From Lichtheimia corymbifera B2541 (Eukaryota > Mucoromycota > Mucoromycetes > Mucorales > Lichtheimiaceae): a DNA stretch of 64,000 bases. The notes below the pieces were generated by a model, which saw only the letters and a program-made list of their open reading frames with translations, had not been told where the DNA came from and did not search any database. The stretch lies in assembly GCA_000697475.1 (NCBI GenBank), contig JNEU01001043.1:1-64000 (forward strand). Direction: 5' to 3'. Shown piece after piece: positions 35,229 to 46,098 of the stretch. How positions within the stretch are numbered: the stretch's first letter is position 1; the number at the start of each line of letters is the position of its first letter. The translations under genes were made by a program, and so were the position numbers.

Positions 35229-37379
35229 CTATTCTGTGACGAAATGCATATAGAGAGGGATGCTTCTAAAATGATCTCCCACCTCCTCAATCGTATCTGC
35301 GGGGACATCATCTGAGCAGTGCAAAGTCAGCGATTTTTGCGGTTTACAAAGACGCATCACTTGCTGGAGATTTGATTCGGTCAATTCATGGCCAAGCGTC
35401 AAATGTTTGATGTGGTTCATGCGTTGTAAATGGGTTAATACGAAGTCTAAGGTATTTTCGTGGCCCTTCCATGTAAACCTTGATAATGGCTGATCCCGTG
35501 ATGCGATGTTGTCGAGTATGATATCAAAGATTTCATTGTCCACCAGCTCATCCCATACTTCAATCGCGAGCGTGTCGAGCTGTTCCAACTCTCCAATATG
35601 CTCGATTAATAACAGCATTAAGTTGGTGCACTTGAAGATCAGCGTGAGATGCTTTAGACGTTCCATATGCCGATTAATGAACCCATGCAAGAAATCAATA
35701 TGGTAATTGTTCTCGGCAGTCATAGTCAGCGCTGTGGCATGATCGGGTATAAGGTCGTTGATGCCATTGGATGAAATAGCGAGGTTGAGGCTTGTTAGAC
35801 TGGGAGCATGGTTTATAATCCAACGATACAAATGTCTTGATTCATCACAGATGCCCTCCAGATGCAATGATTGTAATTTTGGAAAAGAGATCTTCAAGTC
35901 CCTTTCATACGCTGTTGTCGTGTCCACAATAACCGAAATACGGATCTCTTCCAATGTGGCGTGATGCTGCTGTAATAATGATATGACATCGGTGAGTAAT
36001 TGGCGACAAGCGTTAACTTTTTCAATCCTGGATTGGTATTGGAGCAGGCAAAGTCGTATGAATCAAAGTCGATATAATCATGGTCATACCCCCGAGCAAA
36101 GGGCCGTATCGAATATAGCTGAGCAATGGACAGCGTTCATGGATCACCCTCAATGGATTGCTTTGATCGCATCGAAACATGGATAGGGCTCGTAGAAAAG
36201 GGCATCGGTCCAAAACATCGATCACCATGTCATATGTCATTGTATGTGGGGGGACATGGATAGATAAACACACCAAATTCCGGTATGTGTTGTGTGAATT
36301 TCACTCATTGGCGATAACGTTGGCAACAGTCAGCATACAAAGGTGTGGAGCATATTCCAGAATTTGCTCGAGACGAATAGTTGGTATAGTGTTGGAGGAG
36401 GGAAGGCTGTGCTGATCATCCATCCCCGAATCCAAATGCGTCAATCGATCACCCACAGCCATTATAATCGATTTCACATTGCTTGGCTGATCCCCACGTC
36501 CAAAAAAGTCATCTACATTGAGGAGTGAGTCTTGTTGTTTAGGGATCTACATATATCCCATCCACTACACTTACCAAATAACTGCAATCGTCTTAATGAT
36601 CTCGAGTGTCGCCATGGGAACGCTTCAGCACTATCATCACCTCCACGAAAACGATACACCGTGAAGGATCTGACATAATCCTTGAACTTGTCGAGTTCAT
36701 TCACGTGGGCCACTCTTGTCTGATAAGGCTCCTGCACCTCATAATGCAATGGTGATGGGTGCAGTAATCGATTTCTCCAGGCACGTGAGACGCCCAAATA
36801 TGACCATTGCCTGTACATACTTGAAGGCTGATATTTGAGGATGACTGGTACAATGAATTGGCTCACAACCTCGACCGGCAGTTGTGTGATGAAATCAACT
36901 CGCTTTGCCTGTTGCAACGTCGCAGCTTCTTTTGATTTGGCGAGTGCTGAATACGAAGGATGATTGGATGATGCTGTATTCATACCAGTGGTATATGCCT
37001 CGATAGCCTTTTTTTGTCGTCCTTGTTCTCTGTAAATATCGCCCATACAAAGATATCCAAGCGGTGATTGTGGATCAATGCTGCACATGGTGTCAGCATC
37101 ACGAAAAGCTGCTTGAAATTTGGCGTGTGAAATGGATATTTGAGAGCGTTTCTGGTATAGTTGGAGAAGATGATCGACGGTAGAGCGTATTTCTGTGGTG
37201 ATATCGACAAACGCCTTGCATTGAAACATTGGGTATTCTTCGGATGGGTGATCCACTATAATAATAATCATACAGAGGTTAATGAATACGTGTTGTCGTT
37301 TCCTCGAGTGGCCTTCATTACCACTGTGTCCCAGTCCAGCGTTGTGATCGCGCACCGATTCGTCTTGTAAAGTGTTCAT
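35229..37379 (-). pseudogene. F-box/TPR/leucine-rich-repeat gene, degraded
   Basis: The start is taken at 37379 (MNTLQDESVRDHN). An intron probably follows (donor gtattc at about 37300). A TPR-like pair comes next: LYQKRSQISISHAKFQAAFR, then PQSPLGYLCMGDIYREQGR and KKAIEAYTTGMNTA. The F-box is VDFITQLPVEVVSQFIVPVI with YLGVSRAWRNRLL. This TPR plus F-box order is typical of large F-box families in Mucorales. After an intron (gtaagt...aatgtag, about 36580-36520) the leucine-rich part is broken. There is an in-frame TGA after TVANVIANE (about 36300), then the frame moves at DYIDFDSYDFACSNTNPGLK and again before LTDVISLLQQHHATLEEIR. From 35954 to 35229 the repeats are clean. Unpredicted introns could explain one break but hardly all. 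Confidence 0.65.
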
Positions 37380-37689
37380 GGTCACTGTAGAAGCCAATCG
37401 AGCTTGCTGAGGGAGAGCTCCAGGGTGAGTCAAGAACTGAGAAAGGTGGAAGAAGTGCACTTGCGGACTGGGACAAAGGTTAACTCTCGTGTCAAGCCAA
37501 CAATAAAGCCAAGTGCTGGTGTCAAACACAAGCTCCAAAAAGAAAGCACATAATGTATGCAGCTCCAGCTTGTACCCCAAACAAACAACAATGACCGAAA
37601 TATAAGAGCCTGTCGCAATACAGTGTTGTTTATTCTTGTCCATGAATATGTCATATAGCCAAACAATGGTAACCATGTGCTGGTAGAGC

Positions 37690-39670
37690 TACGCTGCTAA
37701 AGCTTCCGTGTTGATTTATGAATAAAAGAGTACTGTGTATCCAATCGATGCCATTGTATGTTTGTCTCTTCCGGGATTGGGTCAAGGGTATAGCCTATCC
37801 ATGACGCTGGATGCCGTAAACGTAGTCGTAGCCTTATCAGAGTGGATCTCAAGCACCACAAGTCAAGTACAGTTGGCATCCCATCCAAAGTCCTTTTCAT
37901 CCGATTCTCTTTCCATAATGTCGTGGTGCCTCAGCCATCGCTGTAGTGGTAGATCCTGTCAGTCCTTGACAATCCTTGTATCCCAAAGTCACTCTGAAAT
38001 ATCATCCAGCTATAAATGCATGTTCTAGTGAGCTATTGCTTCTCGTTGCCAATGTACCATATCCCTTTACCTTTGCCAATAAGGGCCATTATGATGAAAA
38101 TCCAGCTCTTGTAGTAATACCCAATATTGAAGATGTGCCACGTTGCAAGGGGTAGATGTAAACCGGAAATATGATCCCCCCCAATCTCATAAGCATGCCA
38201 AGGTCAAGTGTATTGCTGTTATCCAGTAATTGCGAATAAAGCATGTCCATAATCTCCAGGTGATGGATGAGATGCCGTTGTAGCCTTGTGGATCATTCTT
38301 CATGGTCTCCACCAATCAATCAAGTACCGCGAATCGTTGTCATGCATTCACCTTGCAAAAGTTCGATACCCTCATCCTCCATTGATGCATCCAAAGGCAC
38401 CAGTATCCAATGGCAACCAATCATTGTTGTTGTCGTTGCGTCTCCGTGCGCTCGTTCGTTGAAGCATTTCAATCTGCCGCCCTGAATTTCAACCATACGC
38501 GATAATCCTTCAAGTGGAAACCTTTGAGTAACACGTGGATAATGTTGTCGATGCAATATCTTGTGATGAGTTCAAGCACCTGCTGATCGGTTGGCGTTGA
38601 AGGTTGTTGTGTGATCCAGTTTCGCTACATGTCAAACACGTCAACGATCCACCCTTCTTTTCCAAGTTACCACCCAACCCACTCGTTACCTTGATGGCCA
38701 GTATGTATGTGAATACCCGTAACAACACGCAGACTGTGATCCCAAGTTTCTAGAGATGATGCTGCATTATATAAAGGTGAGACAACTGCCACTCTGGTGC
38801 TCCATTAACTTTTTACCTAGGCGAATGGGTTGGTCTTTCCTCCATCATGTGCTATCTTCGTATATTGTTCGACAATGCACCGTAATAGCGATGTATACAG
38901 TGGGTCTCGATTGTTTTCAACGGCATGTGGCAAGTCTGAAAGCGTCGGAAATCGCGAGGAGATGAGGATACTTGGGTTGTACATATAGTGGATGATGAGC
39001 TGGTCGATCCTGTGGGAAGTCCTGAGGCATCGAAAATATTGATAGCATCAATATGCTAGTAAGCACGGTTGAATGGCAAGCACCCTAAAGAGGATATGAT
39101 CGCTTGTAGTTGCTCTGATAACAAACGACGGCTGCCAGCATTCCAACCAACCATCCAAGGACATGATCCCTGCCTTTTGTCGCGTGTAGTACATTTCAAG
39201 GTGGTGGTCAAATACAGTCGGCTTGTAATGACTTGGTGTACCCTAGCTCGCCAATCATACAGGTCGCAGGATACTCCATAGCAACATGCCGCGACACCGT
39301 ATGAAACGTAGATCCATCGTTTGCAACATATCATCTTGAGATCGTAAATAGACAGGAACGCTGCACGCCATTAAAAATTAGATAACATCCCATATCCAAT
39401 AAGCCCATGCTATCCTTACCTTGTTAAGCAGAAAAAGACCTCTTATAATGATATCATACAGAGATAGCCAAGAAGCCGTACATGCACCTTCCACACGATG
39501 CTGAAGCGTTGATGCTGGTGTAGCTCATGACGTGTAGCTCAAGATGTTTGCTGCATATAATAGATATAGCGTCTATGCTGGACTCGGCTTCATTTACGGT
39601 TGGGCTTGATTCGTAATGTTGAGGGGGCAGTGGTCATGGGCGTGAGGTGGCAGCGGTGTAGAAGTATTCC
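37690..39670 (-). pseudogene. Interleaved-family block 4
   Basis: Minus-strand exon-like pieces match other blocks. DGMPTVLDLWCLRSTLI (37.85 kb) corresponds to DGIPTAFALWCLTSPLI at 51.5 kb. CHWILVPLDASMEDEGIELL (38.4 kb) corresponds to the C-terminal piece beginning QWILDHFKRTNQE at 59.75 kb. Plus-strand ttaccttg donors at about 38687 and 39416 mark exon ends. Frames change between pieces and I could not build a continuous protein, so it is best treated as a remnant or an unresolved gene. Confidence 0.35.
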
Positions 39671-40188
39671 AAAGCAACGATCGGCCCCTTTTGTCAATGG
39701 CGATTAGCTGCATGAAGCAGGGGCTGTATGTGTTGTCTGAATGTGGGGATGAAAGAGAGAGAGAGAGAGAAAGAGGGTTCTTTTGAACGCGACGTTGCCC
39801 AAGCGGGAAAATTATGCCAGCCAGTAACTCGGATACTGCTCCTCAAGATCTTCAAATGCTACAAAGCTGGACAACTCATGTTGTGAGACGTTACATCAGA
39901 CACACGGAAAAGACCTTCCGATATGCGTGTTGTCTCTCATCACATCCTTGTTTACAAGGGAAATACATATCTTGTTCATGGTTGAGGATGTTTTTACATG
40001 GTTTAGATGCTTCGATTCAGGGGAAGATTACATGATATGATCTCATATCTTTAAATCTTGCGTTTGCATGCAGTGGCCACATCCATCATGAATGTTGCAC
40101 AAACTTTAATGCACCTAATGTGGGACATTAAAACACCCTGATGAATAAATCTGCTACCCTTTTTCTTTTTCTTTCAAAAAGTGTTAAA
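39671..40188. other. Intergenic region upstream of HET copy F
   Basis: It contains a GA tract at 39754-39771 and a short plus-strand frame (39814-40035) without motif. A T-rich tract (ttttctttttctttc, about 40161-40175) lies just before the copy F start at 40189 and is the most promoter-like element. Confidence 0.35.
39754..39771. repeat. GA dinucleotide tract
   Basis: An uninterrupted run of GA repeats. It lies between interleaved-family block 4 and HET copy F, possibly in the upstream region of either. Confidence 0.8.
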
Positions 40189-41513
40189 ATGACGCCCCCT
40201 GGAACACACAATCAAGTATGCCAGCCCTTGTAAAATGATACCAATATGTATGAGAGAGTTAAATCAGTTTTCAGACAGATGATAATACATCCCAGCATCT
40301 AAGAAGATACGAATTGCTAGAGCATCCGCACTTTTTATTGGTGTTTGTGCCAAAGAATGGAGCCAAGATGCGACTTGTCAAGCCATCTATCGATCCATAT
40401 CATCGAGAACAAATCATCCAAAGGATAAACAAGGAGGAAAACTTACTGCCCCATTACGCCTTGTCTCATCTTTGGGGCGTCTCACGCGACAACCCCTACG
40501 TATGGAAGGAAATTGGTGACTATGTGGATGATGAAAACGGACAACCAGTTGCTCCCGTTTCCATGCGACATAAAAAACGAAACACGTTGCTCACATTGCT
40601 ACAAAGCCATCCTGATAGTTACTGGTGGATCGATGTTTTATGTGCGCGTACGGATACACCTTTAGCTATTATGGGGGATATCTATGCTTGTTGCAAGCAA
40701 TGCTATGCCATGATTGATTGCAAACCGCGTATTATACCAAGCATCCTTTCAATGAAGCAACGCTCTGAAGAATCGGATCCTGCGTCATGGTCAATTTATG
40801 AACACAACGTGGCCGTGAACACTTTGGACACCTTCACAGACTCTGACTGGTGGACACGAGTATGGACATGGCAGGAGGCAGTGCTACCAAAGGATGTCAT
40901 CCTCATGGCTGAAACGCTCCCTGATGATGGCGTTGATGATGTCAAGAATAACATGTTGACTATCGGTGATCTTATCACCTTGTATGACAAGATATTATTG
41001 AGCACATCTTATTATGGAGGTACGTTTGAAATGGAAAACCTTGTGGTTGTACACTCTCAATGTTGATCAATCATGATTACATACAACACAGATACTATCT
41101 TTGGGCCGAGACCTCTACCTAAGCAGATTTGCTATATTATTGAAGAAATCCGAGACTCTCGGGATCGTAACCACCTTCTTCCGACTGGCCTGGTGGCTAT
41201 GTTCAAATCATTTGCATTATCAGCGAGGAAATGCATGGATCCCCTTGACTATGTGTACGGCGTACTCGGCTTGTTCCGGTTTGACATCTCCAGAAAATCG
41301 GATCCCAATGAAGCATGGCACCTTTTCATCTCTGAGCTTGAGAATTATTTGTTGGATCCTTCGCGTGTCAAAATCGAAAACGTCTACCAAAGAGAAATAG
41401 CTTACAAGCTATTAAACAATTGTCAAGCATGTCACTGCAATCTCATGGGTGCTAGAGATATGCGAGATGTCTATGAATGTCTCGTTGACGGATTCATCTT
41501 TCTAGACGATTAG
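40189..41513 (+). CDS. HET-like protein, copy F (apparently intact)
   Basis: Three exons: 40189-40215 (MTPPGTHNQ), 40296-41019 and 41092-41513. Introns are 80 and 72 nt (gtatgc...cccag and gtacgt...caacacag), and all splice phases fit, giving 390 residues. Motifs: YALSHLWG (63-70), WWIDVLCARTDTPL (119-132) with IMGDIYACC, WWTRVWTWQEAVLP (194-207) and CMDPLDYVYGVLG (about 298-310), then ISRKSDP and a conserved tail with LMGARDMRDVYECL. It is closest to copy G: both have ALPHYALSH-type spacing and end motif 3 in EAVLP. Block 2 of the domain lacks the Gln of the ascomycete CI-x-Q signature. It is one of only two HET-like genes on the plus strand. Function by analogy only. Confidence 0.8.
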
Positions 41514-41929
41514 ATAGCCTTCATCACTCAACCATAGCTAGATATTATTCAAGAAAGCATTCTACTTTTTATGGCACCGTGGTACAGGAAAATGATGTCT
41601 AAGTGAAAGGTACTTGGGTCACAGTACAGCCTATTGGGTATAGGTAAGATCGAGTTGTGGCATATCCATGGCACTAGTAAGGATACAATATGGCATGATT
41701 CACTTCATTAATGGCCACACTTTATATTTGGATGAGGGATTCTTGGAGAAGAGCAATATCCAATGATAAATAAGGTGTTCTCATACTGTATCAAACTTCG
41801 GAAGATGATGGAGAGCCTTCGCAGCATATCATAGTTGGGTAGCACTCGGGATCAAAGATCTCAAATTAAGCCCTCTACTATACAAGCATATCATAAATTG
41901 TAAAACTTAGTATGCAACATCCTTAACTA
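41514..41929. other. Intergenic region downstream of HET copy F
   Basis: No coding frame with a motif. The first part should be the copy F 3' UTR; AT-rich sequence around 41880-41910 may contain polyadenylation signals for copy F or for the converging minus-strand block 5. Confidence 0.3.
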
Positions 41930-43840
41930 ATGCCTGAGCATTATCCCACCCATCTATATTGAAGACTAGCCTGAATGGAATAATCGGATTATGTACTCAC
42001 GTTGGATACCCATAGATGCAAACCTTGGTATTCCACCCTATCACCCCTGATCCCATATGTAGTGCGATTAACTGTTCACAAGCAACCCCTTGTATAACCA
42101 GACCACCATAATCATCCCGAAAGCAACCATGTGATCATCATCACCATTCACGTATAAGGCAAAGGTTTCATTGTTCGATACAGCGAAAAGATTCATTGGA
42201 AAAGGGAGTCTACTTTAAACTATGCCTATTTCCAAATGGCTCTTTATTATCACCCATTGCTGACCATTGTGTAAAGACAGCGCCTCTTGTATCATCCACG
42301 ATATCATATATATTGTCAAGCACGAAGTAGTCATCATCCACCATCCGCTCCTTGGTTCTTCAGCATTTGATGTGTTTGATCATAAGAGTCTTGATTATCC
42401 ATATATCGCACAGTATGGTAGTCCTTGATTCCGATATGTTGCGTTCAATCACAGCAAGTCGAAGCAAGATCCCAACGTAAAAGGCGTAATGATTGGTTGA
42501 CGCATACAGCTGCATAAACGTAAAATGTTGCCAGCTTGATATCCCCTCCCTCAATGCGGATAGCCAACGAGCAATGTCATCAAATCGTTCATTTCTCCTC
42601 AAAGCATCGTGGCTTTTGTTTCAAATTACTGCGTTCCACATGCCAAGTTGAAGCAGCCATATGGATATCCACTGATCCCCTTGTAGTATTGCACTCCCAT
42701 GGTGACCATCATCCTTGCCGATGAACCTCCATTCATACTGTCGTATGCCCAAGATGGAATATCCTTGTTCAAATCCGCTCAATATCACCACCTCATCGCA
42801 GTATCCAATGATCGCTCTCTCGTTTGACGCTCCATGATTTCCAATCGCAACCATTTTTTCATCCTTGCCCACGTGACATGATGTTGGTAATATGTGAAGG
42901 TAGATCTTGGCAATTCCTCATCACTGCATTCCATCGAATCCGTCTGCCATGATATTGCAAAGGTAATTGCTGCTGCTGACATGTTGCATTTCATGTGCTC
43001 ACTGAAATAGTGTGATATAGAGTGCGGATGCTGATGCTTGCGTATTGGAAAGGTCGTATCAGTGGCTTCTAGGTATCGTCAAAGCTGAAGGTCACAGTAC
43101 AGTTGCCCTATGACTCACGTGTTATGATTCGTCTCTTGCATGATATCTTTATCCATACCATACCTTGATAAAGAGGCTTCCATCCAGAAAAAGTGTGCTG
43201 TTGGTTTATGCCACGTGGTGGGATGTGGTTGAATGTAGGTTGTCAAAACCGACTTTTCAGTTGCCATCACATAGGACGATGAGTAAGTTGTGATCAAGTA
43301 CAAGAGTCCTCTCGCGTACCACCCAATAAATCGCATCATGCAGTACAGTTTTCCTACATGATGGGAAAAGGTAATCGTCAGCCCATCATGTGAGGCATAT
43401 CATCCAACCCAGTTGTTACCTTGATAACCAACAACAAAGGTTGCTCCATCCAGTCCATGACCCAAGACGTTCAGCTAAAGTGTAACCATGTTAGACATCA
43501 ATCACAATAGGCCATCCATTATCCTTACCTTGTTTGATTGTTTGATATGTAGTATCATGGAGAGATGATGATGGTGATGATGGTGATCAATGTATGCAGC
43601 GCTTGTTGTGTAATGGAAAGAAAGCTGCTTCATATCACCGTCAACACGCTACAGCACCATGTCAGGAAACAAAGAACACTTGGAAACCGGTTGTAGGAGG
43701 TCAACGGCCTTGGAATGTAGAGCAAGGAGACATTCATTGGTATTTGCTTGTTGCTGAACGATAACGGGCCAATCGCATTGGTGTCGATGCACTGTGTCAT
43801 GCTGGAGTGGAAGTGAGAGTTGAGAAAGGTGTGTTGAAGA
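41930..43840 (-). pseudogene. Interleaved-family block 5
   Basis: Minus-strand frames at 43339-43115 (YARGLLYLITTYSSSY), 42872-42621 (GYSILGIRQYEWRFIGKDDG) and 42602-42360 (LYASTNHYAFYVGILL) are flanked by plus-strand ttacctt donors at about 43418 and 43527. The 43115-43640 part is closely similar to 48780-49200 of block 6, for example gtgatcaagtac...agtcctctcgcgta. The 42.7-kb exon resembles the 8.75-kb frame of block 1 (FGTQQYEIRHLQGWQ). No complete protein could be assembled and no domain is recognised. Confidence 0.4.
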
Positions 43841-43863
43841 TGAGTGGAGGTGAAAGAGAAAGC

Positions 43864-43929
43864 GCTTCTGAAATTTTACGGGTGGTTGTGCCTGGTTACA
43901 GGTCCCCCAGCCCGTAAAATTTCAGAAGC
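43864..43929. repeat. Perfect 19-bp inverted repeat with 28-nt loop
   Basis: GCTTCTGAAATTTTACGGG (43864-43882) and its exact reverse complement (43911-43929) flank 28 bases. The loop itself contains a small stem, CCTG gtta CAGG, at 43891-43902. It lies between the start of block 5 and the end of the gene at 44.0-44.5 kb. It could be a solo MITE-like remnant, a cruciform or a bidirectional terminator-like hairpin. Confidence 0.85.
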
Positions 43930-44015
43930 CCGTGCATGTAACATGCCTGAGAGCACGTGATCGTTCATGTACATCATTGAGACATGCTAGCTTATAAAAA
44001 CAATTATCTTTTGCT

Positions 44016-44534
44016 TTATTTTATGATTGATTCTAGAAAGGTGTATTTGAATGGCATGGTGAATGGGTGGTTAATGGGAATGTAGTTGTTCAAATGATGG
44101 CGTTTGAGGATGGGATGATTGTTGTTTTCAAGGAAAGCCAAATACCTTGATGGAGGGACAGAGGATACGGTGGTGAAATATTGTGATCCATGCGTGCTAA
44201 AGTCCAATACATCACCGCTCGAATAAAAAGATAGACGTTGTATGATCCTTGGCTTGAAACCAGCACCACTACCAGGAATGCTCTTGGTCGATTGCTTATC
44301 ATCCTTATCCTCATCCTTTGATTGAGATACACTAGTTATCTCTAAAATATATAGATATCCTGCCAACAGGGGAAAACCACGGAAAATTGCATGTAGTCCT
44401 ACTACTACTGCTTTCTGAGGAAAAGTGATGGGATTGGATGATTGTAGTGGTTTTGGAATTGATCGAGGCTTGATAGCTTTTGCTGCTTCTGCAGCTCGTG
44501 CAGGGCGAAATTGGCTAACAAGTCGATGAAGCAT
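44016..44534 (-). CDS. Hypothetical protein with mitochondrial-presequence-like N-terminus
   Basis: The frame is taken from the ATG at 44534 (MLHRLVSQFRPARAAEAAKA) to the stop at 44016, 172 residues if unspliced. The first 35 residues are rich in Arg, Lys, Ala and Ser and free of acidic residues before Glu16, as in a matrix-targeting peptide. A hydrophobic stretch follows (VVVGLHAIFRGFPLLAGYLYIL, about residues 42-63, near an alternative intron gtagtag...ttggcag that would remove it). Then come an acidic linker and a Pro/His-rich C-terminus. I do not recognise a family. A gtggtagtagtggtggtg simple tract lies just upstream of the start. Splicing inside the gene is possible, so the length is uncertain. 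Confidence 0.4.
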   Translation of the reverse strand: MLHRLVSQFRPARAAEAAKAIKPRSIPKPLQSSNPITFPQKAVVVGLHAIFRGFPLLAGYLYILEITSVSQSKDEDKDDKQSTKSIPGSGAGFKPRIIQRLSFYSSGDVLDFSTHGSQYFTTVSSVPPSRYLAFLENNNHPILKRHHLNNYIPINHPFTMPFKYTFLESIIK

Positions 44535-45421
44535 GGTGCAGTAGTGGTAGTAGTGGTGGTGATAGTTTGATCGGGTGCCATCAATGCATGCTTTTAAATG
44601 AATGCCAATGTGTATGCCATCGGCCACGCTTAAGTTCCAATTGGGCATTTCTCTCAATAGGATCATAGTGGAGTGCTTCATTCTTTTCAAAATGTGCATA
44701 ATGGAATCATAGCATTCAATGACATCGTTGTAGGGAAGAATGAGCCAAAGATCCTAGACCCCTTTTTTTGGGTTGACAATGATCCTCCAAGACTCATTGG
44801 TTGGATGAATCAAAATTCTGGGAACCATGACCCTGATTCCTATTTGATGATATCTTGGTCTATCTATAAGCGTACAAGGGAGCTGTCATGTGCATATCCT
44901 GAAAACGTATATTTATTATTCACGCTATTATACTAAGTTGCATTTCATTGGTATAAAGAGATTCAACATTATAATTAGAAATAGTTTGATATCAGTAGTG
45001 GTAAGGGAGTCATGCATGAGTAGGATGATAAGAGGTTGATAGCATCAAAGAAAGGCGGTGTGATTGACGCGTGTGGGGCACCAAAACAGGAAGAGCGGAT
45101 ATGCCGTCGTTGCTCTTTCTTCTCTTTCCCGACACCAACAAGCTCCCAAATCAAGTCCCTTGATGACGAATGCCAAAAGACGACACGCATTGAACCAGAC
45201 AGAAAGGCAGTAATGGAGTGCACTGCACACATTGCAAGTGAAACGAACACGTGGATCTGATGGCAGCTATTCACGCCAACAGAGACAACGTCGAATGAAC
45301 AAGCATCGTAACTCCACTTGACTCAACTTCAAGAACCTCATGAACAACTTGGCTATCCACAATGTGAAAGGAGGATGTGTTTGAAGGCGGTATCAACCAT
45401 CAGAAGCTGTGAAGGTATTGG
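44535..45421. other. Unassigned stretch with two weak plus-strand frames
   Basis: Frames at 44673-44936 (KILDPFFWVDNDPPRLIGWM) and 45036-45260 (RIEPDRKAVMECTAHIASE) look more protein-like than chance but match nothing I know. They could be exons of a plus-strand gene that continues into 45422-45698, or remnants. Confidence 0.25.
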
Positions 45422-45698
45422 ATGATGGATCAAACAAAAGGAAGGATGATTGACATTATTCAAGAACAGGACATTTCTGTATCTATACAACAACGAGGTT
45501 GCTTGGATCATTGCTTGGATCAACTTGCTGTGGATCATTTTGCCAAGGTCAATGCGAAGATGGATAGCAAAGTAAGTCTACGAGATGCTTGTATCATTAT
45601 ATGAGATTGACATGCTCTTTCCACGTGATCAGCTCTTTACGAATACTACGACAGCTGGCATCATCGCCATATACTCACGCCTTTTTCCTACCACATAA
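45422..45698 (+). CDS. Possible small two-exon gene, unknown
   Basis: Exon 45422-45571 (MMDQTKGRMIDIIQEQD...) ends at an aaa|gtaagt donor; a 61-nt intron ends in gatcag at 45632. The second exon, 45633-45698, reads LFTNTTTAGIIAIYSRLFPT and a stop, 71 residues in all. Donor strength and matching phase are the only support. The start may lie further upstream at 45.0-45.3 kb. No domain is recognised. Confidence 0.25.
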
Positions 45699-46098
45699 AT
45701 GACGACATCACATCATTCTACCAGGAGCAGCAGCAATGTATCATCTAATCACCTTTGGCATCGTATTTTTGCGTCCATCCAGTGTGCAGCAGCCGATGAT
45801 GAAGATGGACAATGGCAACAGCCTCTGGAAATAGGCGACCAGATACAAGTAGTATTTCCTAGATCGAGAGTCCATATATAAACTAGAGATCCAAATACCC
45901 ATCCCACGTGTAATGATAATGACAGCATTAAATAATGTCGACGTTGTTGCTTGCATTTCTTTCTATGTATATTGGCGATGATATTATTGCTAGGTGGAAA
46001 CGTTATATGCTGCTCCACGAACGATAGATTTATGCTAACAACTAAAAAAATGCTTTTCAATGAACAACTATATAGGGCTTCTCAACGTGTGCTCAACA
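45699..46098. other. Intergenic region before HET copy G
   Basis: Only short frames without motifs. The right part should contain the 3' UTR of the minus-strand copy G gene. Confidence 0.3.

Noticed and set aside
37380..37676. N-terminal extension of the F-box/TPR frame with hydrophobic segments
   Set aside because: The frame is open upstream of the ATG at 37379, but the extension lacks conserved sequence and the downstream Met has a typical N-terminus; treated as 5' untranslated DNA.
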